The notes under the pieces: model-generated
What the model was told of the DNA's origin: nothing
What the model saw: only the letters and a program-made list of their open reading frames with translations
The model's database searches: none
Part shown: positions 31,366 through 39,218 of the stretch, one piece after another
Position numbering within the stretch: position 1 is the stretch's first letter
Layout: every line of letters starts with the position of its first letter
Assembly (NCBI RefSeq): GCF_027886425.1
Contig: NZ_CP115671.1
Location: 620,001 to 684,000 of the forward strand
Origin: Brevundimonas vesicularis
Lineage (GTDB): Bacteria; Pseudomonadota; Alphaproteobacteria; Caulobacterales; Caulobacteraceae
DNA length: 64,000 nucleotides
Direction of reading: 5' to 3'
Program-made: the position numbers and the translations under genes

Positions 31366-32396
31366 AACGCCGCATCCGCGTCCAGGCCGCTAAGGGCGAA
31401 CTGGACGACGCCAGCCGCATGACGTTGGACGAGGCGGCGGCCAGATGGTGGGACGAGCACGGAACGACATTGAAAGGCGGCGATCGGCTCGAGGGCCGCA
31501 TCGAGCGCGCCGTCACAGCGATTGGCCCTAAGACGCCGATCGGAGACATCACGACAGACGTTGTCGCGCGCGGGATCCAGCGCCGTCGCGGCATGACCTT
31601 CGCCAAGGCTGAAGGGAAGGCCGCCAAACAATACCTGCCGTCGAATGGCACGGTGAACCGGGACATGATCGACAGCCTTCGGCCGATCCTAATACGTGCC
31701 CGCAAGGTGTGGGGCGCCACCCTGCCCGAAATCGACTGGCAGGCGCTTCGGATGAAAGAGCCGAAGCCCAAGCCGAAAGAATTTGCCGCTGGCCAGCTGG
31801 ACCTGGTGCTGGCCGAGGTCCGCCCGCACTGGCACGACATGGTCCGCTTCGCCGCGCGATACGGCTGCCGCCTGTCCGAACTCTTCTTCAGCCTCGACGA
31901 CATCGATGTCGCCGACCCGACGCGGGCGCGGGTCAGGCTGAGAGAACGCAAGGGCGGCGACGACCACGTGATCCCGATCCTGCCGGCCGACGCCGCCATG
32001 CTTGCCGCACGCAAGGGCAGGGCGAAGGCCGCGAAGCTGGACACGGTGTGGTTCCGGGAGATGAAGCCGCCAAAGTTCGGTCAGGCCAAGCTGCGGGCGC
32101 TGACCTATAACGGGGCCTCGATCGCCTTGCGTCGCGCCATGACGACCTCAGGCCTTCGCGCCAGCAAGGGCATGAAGGGCGCCCACGATCTGCGCCACCA
32201 CAGCGCCATGACCGCTCTTCGCGCGACCGGCAATATCCGCATGGCCCAGCGCCTTCTAGGCCACGCCGATATCAAGTCGACGATGGTCTATGCCCACGCC
32301 GTCGAGGACGATGTGCGCGCGGCGCTTGAGGCGATGTCACGGAATAGTCCCGAACCAGTTACGGACGCCCCTGAAAAAACGGCGACAAACAAATGA
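31251..32396 (+). CDS. int: tyrosine recombinase, phage integrase
   Basis: 381 residues. The catalytic residues of the tyrosine recombinase family are all found: R207 (RYGCRLSELF), H312-x2-R315 (HDLRHHSAM), H338 (LLGHADIKST) and the nucleophile Y347 (MVYAHA). The N-terminal part has an arm-binding type motif (PYFQYDFQIKGRRFHGSTG) and a core-binding helix bundle. It lies 25 bases upstream of the tRNA 3' half, so it integrated the phage into a tRNA gene. The ATG at 31251 lies inside the excisionase gene. Confidence 0.95.
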   Translation: MSVYKPAKSPYFQYDFQIKGRRFHGSTGVETRRAAEEVERRIRVQAAKGELDDASRMTLDEAAARWWDEHGTTLKGGDRLEGRIERAVTAIGPKTPIGDITTDVVARGIQRRRGMTFAKAEGKAAKQYLPSNGTVNRDMIDSLRPILIRARKVWGATLPEIDWQALRMKEPKPKPKEFAAGQLDLVLAEVRPHWHDMVRFAARYGCRLSELFFSLDDIDVADPTRARVRLRERKGGDDHVIPILPADAAMLAARKGRAKAAKLDTVWFREMKPPKFGQAKLRALTYNGASIALRRAMTTSGLRASKGMKGAHDLRHHSAMTALRATGNIRMAQRLLGHADIKSTMVYAHAVEDDVRAALEAMSRNSPEPVTDAPEKTATNK

Positions 32397-32421
32397 CTAA
32401 GCGGTCTGGCACGGACGCTTC

Positions 32422-32466
32422 ATAACCCACAGGTCGGCGGTTCGATCCCGCCTCCAGTCACCATTT
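32422..32466 (+). other. prophage attachment site: tRNA 3' half with anticodon CAT
   Basis: The sequence from TCATAACCCACAGG to the tail CCAGTCACCATTTT is the 3' half of a tRNA: T-arm GGCGG-TTCGATC-CCGCC, acceptor strand TCCAGTC and encoded CCA. The 5' half is absent here, because upstream sequence does not pair with CCCAC or TCCAGTC. It is therefore the duplicated core of an att site; the intact tRNA (anticodon CAT, methionine type or modified isoleucine) should be at the far left end of the prophage, outside the window. Confidence 0.8.
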
Positions 32467-32798
32467 TGTTGTTGGTCAACAGTAACTTAAGTCGTCCTTG
32501 GTTTGGGTCGTTTCACGCGTAGACCCATCAGCTTCGCGATATTCATCCAAACGTCCATTTTTCGGCCGCAAGTTTAAGGCTGAACTCGACCCGTAGCGGA
32601 CGATAGTTTTCTCTTTGCCTAGGATCTAATTGACATCGCGAAGGCTTTAAATTGAAGCGGAAGTACATCCAGATGGACTGTCGAGTCACTCCGGCCTGCG
32701 CCGATGACGCTTGGACGATAACCATGTCTCGCTGTTCCTAATGACCTTCCTGCCTCCTTCAGTGGAGACAGTTCAGCATTAGACGGACAGGACCAAGC
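32467..32798. other. gene-poor stretch after the attachment site
   Basis: About 330 bases with lower GC than the surroundings. One minus-strand open frame of 60 codons (32543-32725) has no recognisable product and no clear ribosome site and is not called. Nothing else is seen. Confidence 0.5.
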
Positions 32799-33743
32799 TT
32801 AAGGCGCCGAATGCACTCTCCGCCGCATGTTGTTCACAATCAGTCCAGCTTGCGCATACGCTGAGCGAGGAGATGCGTATTGCGAATAGAGGCTGTGAAG
32901 ATACGCTCTATCCCAGTCCGTCATCCCGGGGCCGGCGTCGTCAAACAGATTAAGCACGGTTTCGTAAGAACTGGTTTCGGCCGCCATGTCGATCTGGGCC
33001 AAGGAGATCATGGCAATATAATCACCGAGTTGCCCAGCGCTGACCGACCCGGTTTTCGAGAGATCGACGATGACGATGACTTTATACAGCGCGTCGACCG
33101 TCTGATCGGTCAGGCGAGAACCCGTGGTGGCCTCGACTATGGGCGCGAAGGCAATCGGGCAATCGTATCCGCCACAACCCGCCGCCTCTGCGATGTCTGG
33201 AGAGATGAACCGGGGTTGGTCGCCTGGCACGCGCACTGCCCTTGAGCCGAACTTATCGACCGGCATACTCAGTGACCACCAGCGCACTGGCTTTTCTGAG
33301 ATCTGGAATGCCTGCAGTGGTGCCGGCCCTCGATCAAGGCCGCCTACACCAACGCGAAACAGTCTGGCGTCGTTTTCGACCATTTTCTGCGCCAGGGCAG
33401 ACCCGTCGTTGGTGAAGATGATCACAAGGTTCGGGTCGCAACCGGGCTGTCCCGGACGGAGATGCAACTCGGCCGAAATGTCGCTGACCCGGTCGAGAAT
33501 CGGCTGTGCCGCCTCCGGACGCAGGTTGACCGTCGCCGGACATATGGGCCCTCGCCAACGCGCTAGACCGCGACCAGTCGCCGGAGCCGCCACACGTCCG
33601 ACGAAACCATGCACCGCATCCCGCTCGGGCACGCCGGTGACTTCAACCTCCGGCAATGTGGCCAATTGCGGCTCTGTTGCCGGAGCCGGCTGGAGCGGCG
33701 TGGCCAACAGTAGGGCAGACAAGATTGAGACTGAAAGCATCAA
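32799..33743 (-). CDS. secreted protein between two tRNA tails, unknown
   Basis: 314 residues with a signal peptide (MMLSVSILSALLLATPLQ). The mature part has paired cysteines (GPICPATVNLR and GQPGCDPNLVIIF, later GCGGYDCPI), so it is likely disulfide-bonded and periplasmic. Segments such as LVIIFTNDGSALAQKM and VIVIVDLSKTGSVSAGQLGD suggest an alpha/beta fold. Similar proteins occur in Caulobacterales genomes; function unknown. It is bounded by two copies of the tRNA tail and so may be cargo of a small or decayed element. Confidence 0.7.
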   Translation of the reverse strand: MMLSVSILSALLLATPLQPAPATEPQLATLPEVEVTGVPERDAVHGFVGRVAAPATGRGLARWRGPICPATVNLRPEAAQPILDRVSDISAELHLRPGQPGCDPNLVIIFTNDGSALAQKMVENDARLFRVGVGGLDRGPAPLQAFQISEKPVRWWSLSMPVDKFGSRAVRVPGDQPRFISPDIAEAAGCGGYDCPIAFAPIVEATTGSRLTDQTVDALYKVIVIVDLSKTGSVSAGQLGDYIAMISLAQIDMAAETSSYETVLNLFDDAGPGMTDWDRAYLHSLYSQYASPRSAYAQAGLIVNNMRRRVHSAP

Positions 33744-34025
33744 ACGGCTCGCTTCGATGTTGGAGGTGGATGCTAGCGCCTTAAGCCTGAGGGTGACGCC
33801 CGAACGATCGCTAAGTTCAGCCCAAAGTAGTGTCCGCTAGCCACCCTCAGCGGAACTTCAAAGTGTCCGCTGCTAGGCCGCGCATTCTCGACGACGGAAA
33901 CGCATCAGGTCATTGCCCTGTAATTGAGCCTGGTTCAGCACGCAATGCGCGTTGCTGGAGATGTGGGTCTGTGCATTATCCCGCCTCCAGTCACCATTTC
34001 CACTATGCTGAGCAAAGTCGTCAGT
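33744..34025. other. non-coding interval carrying a second tRNA-tail remnant
   Basis: No gene is seen. The sequence contains the repeat AGTGTCCGCT twice (about 33829 and 33862) and the 22-base tRNA tail at 33978-33999. Confidence 0.4.
33978..33999 (+). repeat. second copy of the tRNA tail (old att site)
   Basis: 22 bases from ATCCCGCCTCCAG to the encoded CCA and TTT, identical to 32445-32466. Sequence upstream of it differs, so it is only a core remnant. It implies an earlier integration at the same tRNA end or a satellite element in tandem. Confidence 0.75.
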
Positions 34026-34334
34026 TCAAAGCGGTCCAGGCGGAATGCCGACGATCGAGCGGTCGTATTGCACGGCGTCTCGGCTCTGAATTTCGCGAAG
34101 TTCCTTGCGCTTGGCCTCGACCAGAGCAGCATATTGCTCAGGCGTATAGCAGATGGTCTGCTCAAGCCTGCGACCTGTCAGGGCTCGCCGCTCGCAGACG
34201 CGGCGCGCCCGGGGAGGGGGCGCTGCTTGGTCCTCAGCGGCAACCTGAGGTGACGGCGCTGTCGTCGCTGGAGGGGTTTGAGCTAATGCTTGCAATGCTA
34301 GCGTGGATGCAAAGGCCAATGATGTTGCGAACAT
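34026..34334 (-). CDS. small secreted protein, unknown
   Basis: 102 residues. A signal peptide (MFATSLAFASTLALQALAQ) is followed by a proline-rich stretch and a small domain RRVCERRALTGRRLEQTICY that has two cysteines, then a helix (EQYAALVEAKRKELREIQ). Caulobacterales have many small periplasmic proteins of this pattern, with cysteine pair and helical tail. Function unknown. Confidence 0.7.
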   Translation of the reverse strand: MFATSLAFASTLALQALAQTPPATTAPSPQVAAEDQAAPPPRARRVCERRALTGRRLEQTICYTPEQYAALVEAKRKELREIQSRDAVQYDRSIVGIPPGPL

Positions 34335-34508
34335 GCGTGTCTCCTTGATGATCTACGGTCTCATGTCTCGTCCCAACTATCAAATACAACGCGCGCAGCG
34401 ATCGATCGTGAGTTGCGCGTAACGACTGCCGTTGCTTTGGCTGGCTGCAACCTGCGCCGTTGTGCTGCGTTTTTCGGTCGAGCTTTCAACCTTGACCGGA
34501 GTTTCGTC

Positions 34509-34820
34509 GTGACGATCCGAACCAAAGCCCTGATGGCGGCCGTCGCCGCAATGACGCTGGGCGCGGCCGCCTGCACCCAGGCCGAGCAGGAAAAGACCGA
34601 GGCGCATGCCGAGGCTGCCGCCGACAAGACGGCCGATGTGGCGTCTCAGGCCGGGGAAGTGATCGAGGGCGGCGCGATGAAGGCGGCGCAGGCGGTCGAG
34701 AGCGGCGCCGGCAAGGTCGCCGACAAGCTGGAAACCGAACAGGCCGAAGCGGCGGCCGAGGGCAAGCCCGGCGCGATCGATCCCGCGACCGACCAGCGCG
34801 TGCCGGGCAATAACAACTAA
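34509..34820 (+). CDS. small lipoprotein with helical repeats
   Basis: 103 residues from GTG 34509, with GGAG 10 bases upstream; longer frames are not preferred. A lipoprotein signal (LMAAVAAMTLGAAAC) is followed by an alanine/glutamate/lysine-rich helical tail with approximate 11-residue periodicity (ADKTADVASQAGEVIEGGAM), like LEA-type or desiccation-related proteins. Likely an envelope stress lipoprotein; that is inference. Confidence 0.7.
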   Translation: MTIRTKALMAAVAAMTLGAAACTQAEQEKTEAHAEAAADKTADVASQAGEVIEGGAMKAAQAVESGAGKVADKLETEQAEAAAEGKPGAIDPATDQRVPGNNN

Positions 34821-34827
34821 AAGTCGA

Positions 34828-35493
34828 TCAGGCGGAAGGCGGCGCGCCGCCTTCCGCCAGGATCGCATCGATCAGGGCGCGGGCTTCCTGGCTGGACCAG
34901 TCCGCCTCGCCCTTCATGACAGCCCGAATGCGGCCCTGACGATCCAGGACGATGGTCTGCGGCATGGCGCCCTTGCCGGGAAACTCGAACGGCAGCTGGA
35001 ATTTGGCGTCGCTGTAGAAGGGCAGGGGCGCGTGGTCGGCCAAGAAGCGTTTCGCTTCGGCTGCGGCTTCGGGCGTGGCGTCGACGTTGATCGGCAAGAC
35101 GACCAGATCCTCGTTCGCCTCATAGGCCTTCGCCAGCGCCTGAAGCGTGGGCATCTCCGCCTTGCAGGGCGCGCACCACATCGCCCAAAGGTTCACGACC
35201 ACGACCTTGCCTTGAAAGGCCGAGAAACGAACGGCTGTGCCGGTGCCATCGCGGAACGCGTATTCGGGCGCCGACTTCGCCTCGGCCGGGGTCGACAGCG
35301 CGGCCAGGGATCCGACCGCGAAGCGCGCCAGATCGCTTTTCGGCGCCTCGGCGGCGGTTGTGGTCTGTTCGACTTGCGCCTTCTGGCGATGATTGGCGTA
35401 TAGCGACATCGCCATGCCGCCGGCGCCGGCGATGGTGCTGACGACGACGACCGCGCCGACGACCGCCCAGATCGCCTTTCTTGAGCCGCTCAT
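34828..35493 (-). CDS. tlpA: TlpA-family thiol:disulfide oxidoreductase
   Basis: 221 residues from ATG 35493 (MSGSRKAIWAVVGAVVVVST). One N-terminal membrane segment anchors a periplasmic thioredoxin domain with the active site WAMWCAPCKAEMP. The domain includes VVVNLWAMWCAPC and GAMPQTIVLDRQGRI (cis-proline loop). TlpA proteins reduce cytochrome oxidase assembly factors. Its start codon shares two bases with the divergent argH start (CATG). Confidence 0.9.
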   Translation of the reverse strand: MSGSRKAIWAVVGAVVVVSTIAGAGGMAMSLYANHRQKAQVEQTTTAAEAPKSDLARFAVGSLAALSTPAEAKSAPEYAFRDGTGTAVRFSAFQGKVVVVNLWAMWCAPCKAEMPTLQALAKAYEANEDLVVLPINVDATPEAAAEAKRFLADHAPLPFYSDAKFQLPFEFPGKGAMPQTIVLDRQGRIRAVMKGEADWSSQEARALIDAILAEGGAPPSA

Positions 35494-36931
35494 GACCGAA
35501 ACACCTTCTTCCGACGCCAATCCATCCGGCGGTTCGACTGCGCCGGTGAAGCCCGCGGGTCAAGACATGTGGGGCGGACGCTTTTCGTCGCGCCCTGCCG
35601 AGATCATGCAGGCGATCAATGTTTCCATCGGCGTCGACCAGCGCCTGTGGCGTCAGGATCTGGCCGGATCGCGAGCCCACTGCCGCATGCTGGCCAAGCA
35701 AGGCATCATTTCACAGGCCGATGCGGACGCGATCCTGGGCGGGCTGGAAGTCATCCAGTCCGAGATCGAGGCCGGAACCTTCCCGTTCCGTGACCAGTTC
35801 GAGGACATCCACATGAATGTGGAGGCGCGCCTCAATGAACTGATCGGCGAGCCGTCGGGCCGGCTGCACACGGCGCGCAGCCGCAACGATCAGGTCGCGG
35901 TCGATTTCCGCCTGTGGGTCCGCGACGCCTGCGATCGCTCGGTCGCGCAGTTGAAGGCGCTGCAGGCCGCGTTGCTGACGCGCGCCGAACAGCATGCCGG
36001 CGACCTGATGCCCGGCTTCACCCATTTGCAGACCGCCCAGCCGGTGACCCTGGGGCACCATCTGATGGCCTATGTCGAGATGTTTGGCCGTGATGCCGGA
36101 CGTTTCGCCGACGCCCGCGCTCGGATGAATGAAAGCCCGCTGGGAGCCGCAGCCCTGGCCGGTTCGCCATTCCCCATCGATCGCCAGGCGACGGCGGCGG
36201 AACTGGGCTTCAACCGGCCGATGGCTAATAGCCTGGACGCCGTGTCGGACCGCGACTTCGCGCTGGAAAGCTTGGCCGCCGCCTCAATCACGGCCGGGCA
36301 TCTGTCGCGCTTGGCTGAGGAGATCGTGGTCTGGATGACGCCGATGTTCGGTTTCGCCAGCCTGCCCGACGACCTGACCACCGGCTCGTCGATCATGCCG
36401 CAGAAGCGCAATCCGGATGCCGCCGAACTGGTGCGGGCCAAGACCGGGCGGATCATGGGTTCGCTGGTCGCTCTGTCCACGGTGATGAAGGGCCTGCCGC
36501 TGGCCTATTCCAAGGATATGCAGGAGGACAAGCCGCCGGTGTTTGAGGCGTTCGACGCCCTGGATCTGGCCTTGGTCGCGATGACGGCGATGGTTTCGGC
36601 CCTGCAACCCAACACCGAACGAATGGCCCAGGCGGCGGGCGCGGGCTTTTCGACTGCGACGGACCTGGCCGACTGGCTGGTGCGCGAACTGAACTTGCCG
36701 TTCAGGAAGGCGCACCATGTGACGGGGGCGGCGGTCAAACAGGCAGAGAAGCTGGGCGTGGATCTGTCGCAACTGCCGCTGGAAGAAATGCAGAAACTGG
36801 AGCCGGGGATCACCGAAGCGGTTTACAAGGTGCTGACCGCCGAGGCTTCGTGCCAAAGCCGCCAAAGCTATGGGGGAACCGCGCCGGAACAGGTCCGTGC
36901 GCGCATCGCCGACTGGAGAGCCCGCCTTTGA
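35492..36931 (+). CDS. argH: argininosuccinate lyase
   Basis: 479 residues from ATG 35492. It splits argininosuccinate into arginine and fumarate, the last step of arginine synthesis. Seen: WGGRFSSRPAEIMQAINVSI at the N-terminus, SRNDQVAVDFRLWV, the signature SSIMPQKRNPD of the fumarase/aspartase superfamily (around residue 300), and catalytic HLQTAQPVT. The N-terminal 25 residues before WGGRF are a short extension. First gene of an argH-lptM-lysA run. Confidence 0.96.
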   Translation: MTETPSSDANPSGGSTAPVKPAGQDMWGGRFSSRPAEIMQAINVSIGVDQRLWRQDLAGSRAHCRMLAKQGIISQADADAILGGLEVIQSEIEAGTFPFRDQFEDIHMNVEARLNELIGEPSGRLHTARSRNDQVAVDFRLWVRDACDRSVAQLKALQAALLTRAEQHAGDLMPGFTHLQTAQPVTLGHHLMAYVEMFGRDAGRFADARARMNESPLGAAALAGSPFPIDRQATAAELGFNRPMANSLDAVSDRDFALESLAAASITAGHLSRLAEEIVVWMTPMFGFASLPDDLTTGSSIMPQKRNPDAAELVRAKTGRIMGSLVALSTVMKGLPLAYSKDMQEDKPPVFEAFDALDLALVAMTAMVSALQPNTERMAQAAGAGFSTATDLADWLVRELNLPFRKAHHVTGAAVKQAEKLGVDLSQLPLEEMQKLEPGITEAVYKVLTAEASCQSRQSYGGTAPEQVRARIADWRARL

Positions 36932-37158
36932 AAAAATCTCTGATCCTCGCGGGCGCGCTCGCCCTCCTGACCTCCGCCTGCGGCCGGATGGCCGATCTGG
37001 AATCGCCGGTGCGCGAGACCGAGCGTGCGCCGCGCAGCAGCCGCGCGCCGGGTCTGCCCGAGCCGGCGACCATGAACCGTCCGTCCAGCAGCGTGCCGAT
37101 CGACGGCGGCCCGTCCAACCCGATCGGCGCCGGCGCCGCCCAGAACGACCCGCGGTAA
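36928..37158 (+). CDS. lptM: LptM/YifL-type small lipoprotein
   Basis: 76 residues from TTG 36928, which overlaps the argH stop (TTGA). Signal LKKSLILAGALALLTSACG with lipobox TSAC, then GRMADLESP as in the LptM/YifL family (the CG-x-G/M-L-x-P pattern), and a disordered tail. LptM-like proteins assist LPS transport assembly. It lies between argH and lysA; yifL is linked to lysA in many proteobacteria. Too short for many gene finders and with a rare start codon. Confidence 0.8.
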   Translation: MKKSLILAGALALLTSACGRMADLESPVRETERAPRSSRAPGLPEPATMNRPSSSVPIDGGPSNPIGAGAAQNDPR

Positions 37159-37159
37159 G

Positions 37160-38434
37160 TTGCACCATTTCGATCTGAAGGAAGGCGCCCTCCATGCTGA
37201 GGGCGTGCCGCTGGAGCTTATCGCGGACGAGGTCGGCACGCCGGCCTATGTCTATTCGACCGCGACCCTGAAGCGGCACTACGGCCTGCTGCGCGCCGCC
37301 GCCGATGCGCATCGCGACGCTCTCGGCGAGGCCCTGATCGCCTTTGCGATCAAGGCCAACTCCAACCTGTCGGTGCTGGCGACCCTGGCGAAACTGGGGT
37401 CGGGCGCAGACACGGTGTCCGAGGGCGAAATCCGCCGCGCCTTGGCCGCCGGTGTGCCGTCCGACCGGATCATCTTCTCCGGCGTCGGCAAGACCGATGT
37501 GGAAATGGCCTTCGCCATCAGCGTCGGCGTGCGTCAGATCAACGTCGAATCCGGCGCCGAGCTGGATCGGCTGATCGCCGTTGCAGCCATGATGGATGCG
37601 TCGCCGGCCATCGCCGTCCGGGTCAATCCGAACGTGGGCGCGGGCGGCCACGCAAAGATCACCACGGGCGGCAAGGGCGACAAGTTCGGCGTGCCGGTCG
37701 AGGAGGCGATGGACCTCTATGCCCGCGCCTCGGCCTCGCCCCATGTCACGCCCGTCGGACTGGCCTGTCATATCGGCAGCCAGATCACTGACCTTGAGCC
37801 GCTGAAGGCCGCCTTCGAGGTCTTGGCGGACATGACGCGCAAACTGCGGGCGCAGGGTCATGCCGTGACCCGCCTGGATCTGGGCGGCGGGCTGGGCGTG
37901 CCCTATTCAGGCGGGACTGAGCCGCCGTCGCCGGCTGAGTATGTCGCCATGGCCGCGCGGGTTCTGAGCGGGCTGGATGTCGAGGCGGCGTTCGAACCGG
38001 GCCGGCTGCTGGCCGCAAACGCCGGGGTGTTGCTCAGCCAGGTGATCCAGGTCAACGAACGCTCGGACGGACGGCGCTTTTTGGTGCTGGACGCGGCGAT
38101 GAACGACCTGATGCGGCCGGCCCTGTACGACGCCTTTCACGACATCCAGCCGGTCAATCCGCGCGAGGGTAAGGCGACGTCCTATGACGTGGTCGGGCCG
38201 GTGTGCGAGACGGGCGACACCTTCGCGCGTGACCGCGCGCTGCCGCCGCTGGAGGCCGAGGACCTGATCGTCTTCACCGGCGCGGGGGCTTACGGCGCGG
38301 TGATGTCCAGCGAATACAACAGCCGGCCCCTGATTCCCGAGGTGCTGGTGGATGGCGATCAGTGGGCCGTGATCCGGCCACGTCCGACGTATGAAGAGAT
38401 GCTGGACCGCGAGCCGTTCGCCGATTGGCTTTGA
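37160..38434 (+). CDS. lysA: diaminopimelate decarboxylase
   Basis: 424 residues from TTG 37160, one base after the LptM stop. It makes lysine from meso-diaminopimelate with PLP. Seen: FAIKANSNLSVL with the PLP lysine (residue 65), the SGADTVSEGEI segment, HIGSQITDL, LDLGGGLGVPY (phosphate site) and EPGRLLAANAGV, then VGPVCETGDTFARDR with the active-site cysteine. Last gene of the argH-lptM-lysA run. Confidence 0.95.
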   Translation: MHHFDLKEGALHAEGVPLELIADEVGTPAYVYSTATLKRHYGLLRAAADAHRDALGEALIAFAIKANSNLSVLATLAKLGSGADTVSEGEIRRALAAGVPSDRIIFSGVGKTDVEMAFAISVGVRQINVESGAELDRLIAVAAMMDASPAIAVRVNPNVGAGGHAKITTGGKGDKFGVPVEEAMDLYARASASPHVTPVGLACHIGSQITDLEPLKAAFEVLADMTRKLRAQGHAVTRLDLGGGLGVPYSGGTEPPSPAEYVAMAARVLSGLDVEAAFEPGRLLAANAGVLLSQVIQVNERSDGRRFLVLDAAMNDLMRPALYDAFHDIQPVNPREGKATSYDVVGPVCETGDTFARDRALPPLEAEDLIVFTGAGAYGAVMSSEYNSRPLIPEVLVDGDQWAVIRPRPTYEEMLDREPFADWL

Positions 38435-38437
38435 TCG

Positions 38438-38483
38438 CCGATTCTTCTCGACCGTTATAAAGTAACACGCTATAGGGCCGGTC
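38438..38483. promoter_or_regulatory. candidate metal-regulator box before the transporter gene
   Basis: GTTATAAAGTAAC (around 38453-38465) is a short inverted repeat, GTTA-TAAAG-TAAC, similar in style to Zur/MerR-type metal boxes and sharing the GTTA/TAAC half-sites with the larger palindrome at 39149. It lies about 20 bases before the ATG of the membrane protein. Confidence 0.4.
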
Positions 38484-39140
38484 ATGTCCTCCGGTCCCGA
38501 ACAGTCCGTCATGCTTTCCCTGCTGGGCGGCGGCTTCGTTGCGGCCTTCCTGCATGCGGCCCTGCCGACCCACTGGCTGCCCTTCACCCTGGTGGGGCGG
38601 GCGCAAGGCTGGCGGCCGTCGCGGATCCTGATGGCGGTGACGGCGGCGGGTCTGGCCCATATCGCCACGACGGCGGTGGTCGGTGGTCTGATCGTGGCGG
38701 CGGGTCTGGCGCTGGATCAGTGGATCGAGGGCGTGCTGCCCCACCTGGCGGCGGTGCTGCTGTTCCTGTTCGGCGCCTTCTATCTGGCGCGCGCGACCCT
38801 GAAGCGCCCGGCCATGGCCGGTGGTCCTGCGGTCGAGACGCCCGAGCCGGCCGTGTCGGACAAGGCCGCCTTCCTGGGTCTGGTCGCCATGATGGCGGTC
38901 TCGCCGGGTGAAGTGCTGCTGCCCATCTATCTGTCTTCGGCCTCGGCGGGTCTTGGCGCCCTGGCGCTGCTGACGGTGGTGTTCGCGGCGGGGACCATCG
39001 CCGGCATGGCGGTCTTCACGGCATTGGCCAGCGCCGGCGCCTCGATCCTGCGGCTGGAACGCTGGGCGCGATATGAGGGGGCGGTGCTTGGCGTGGCCCT
39101 GATCGGTCTTGGCCTAGTCGTCGCCATGCACCAACACTGA
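38484..39140 (+). CDS. multi-span membrane protein, putative metal transport family
   Basis: 218 residues with about six membrane helices. The first contains FLHAALPTHWLPFTLVGRAQGW and LAHIATTAVVGGLIVAAGL, whose His residues and HALPTHW pattern recall nickel/cobalt efflux (RcnA/UreH-like) and HupE-type proteins. There is a short cytoplasmic loop in the middle and a second half with conserved MAVSPGEVLLPIYLSSASAG. Next to a His-rich cation efflux gene and behind a metal-box-like palindrome, so metal transport is likely. Confidence 0.65.
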   Translation: MSSGPEQSVMLSLLGGGFVAAFLHAALPTHWLPFTLVGRAQGWRPSRILMAVTAAGLAHIATTAVVGGLIVAAGLALDQWIEGVLPHLAAVLLFLFGAFYLARATLKRPAMAGGPAVETPEPAVSDKAAFLGLVAMMAVSPGEVLLPIYLSSASAGLGALALLTVVFAAGTIAGMAVFTALASAGASILRLERWARYEGAVLGVALIGLGLVVAMHQH

Positions 39141-39148
39141 CGCGATAT

Positions 39149-39179
39149 TACATGATAACATTCAATGCGTTATCATGTA
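39149..39179. promoter_or_regulatory. large inverted repeat before the cation-efflux gene
   Basis: Arms TACATGATAAC and GTTATCATGTA (11 bases, perfect) around a 9-base spacer, located between the two metal-transport genes about 40 bases before the efflux gene ATG. The half-sites GATAAC/GTTATC resemble metalloregulator operators. There is no T-run, so a terminator is less likely. Confidence 0.65.
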
Positions 39180-39218
39180 TCGGCTTGGCTGTTTCGCCAG
39201 AGGGCGTATAGGCGAGCC

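Noticed and set aside
32422..32466. complete tRNA gene
   Set aside because: The 5' acceptor strand, D-arm and 5' anticodon stem are missing; upstream bases do not pair with the 3' half.
32543..32725. 60-codon minus-strand open frame
   Set aside because: No ribosome site, no recognisable product, lower-GC non-coding character.
33206..33223. possible fifth copy of the 17-base palindrome
   Set aside because: It has an extra G at the centre and a changed right arm (GGTTGGTC); it lies outside the prophage and looks like chance.
36284..37861. 525-codon minus-strand frame over argH-lptM-lysA
   Set aside because: Antisense to three well-supported genes; no start site or domain.
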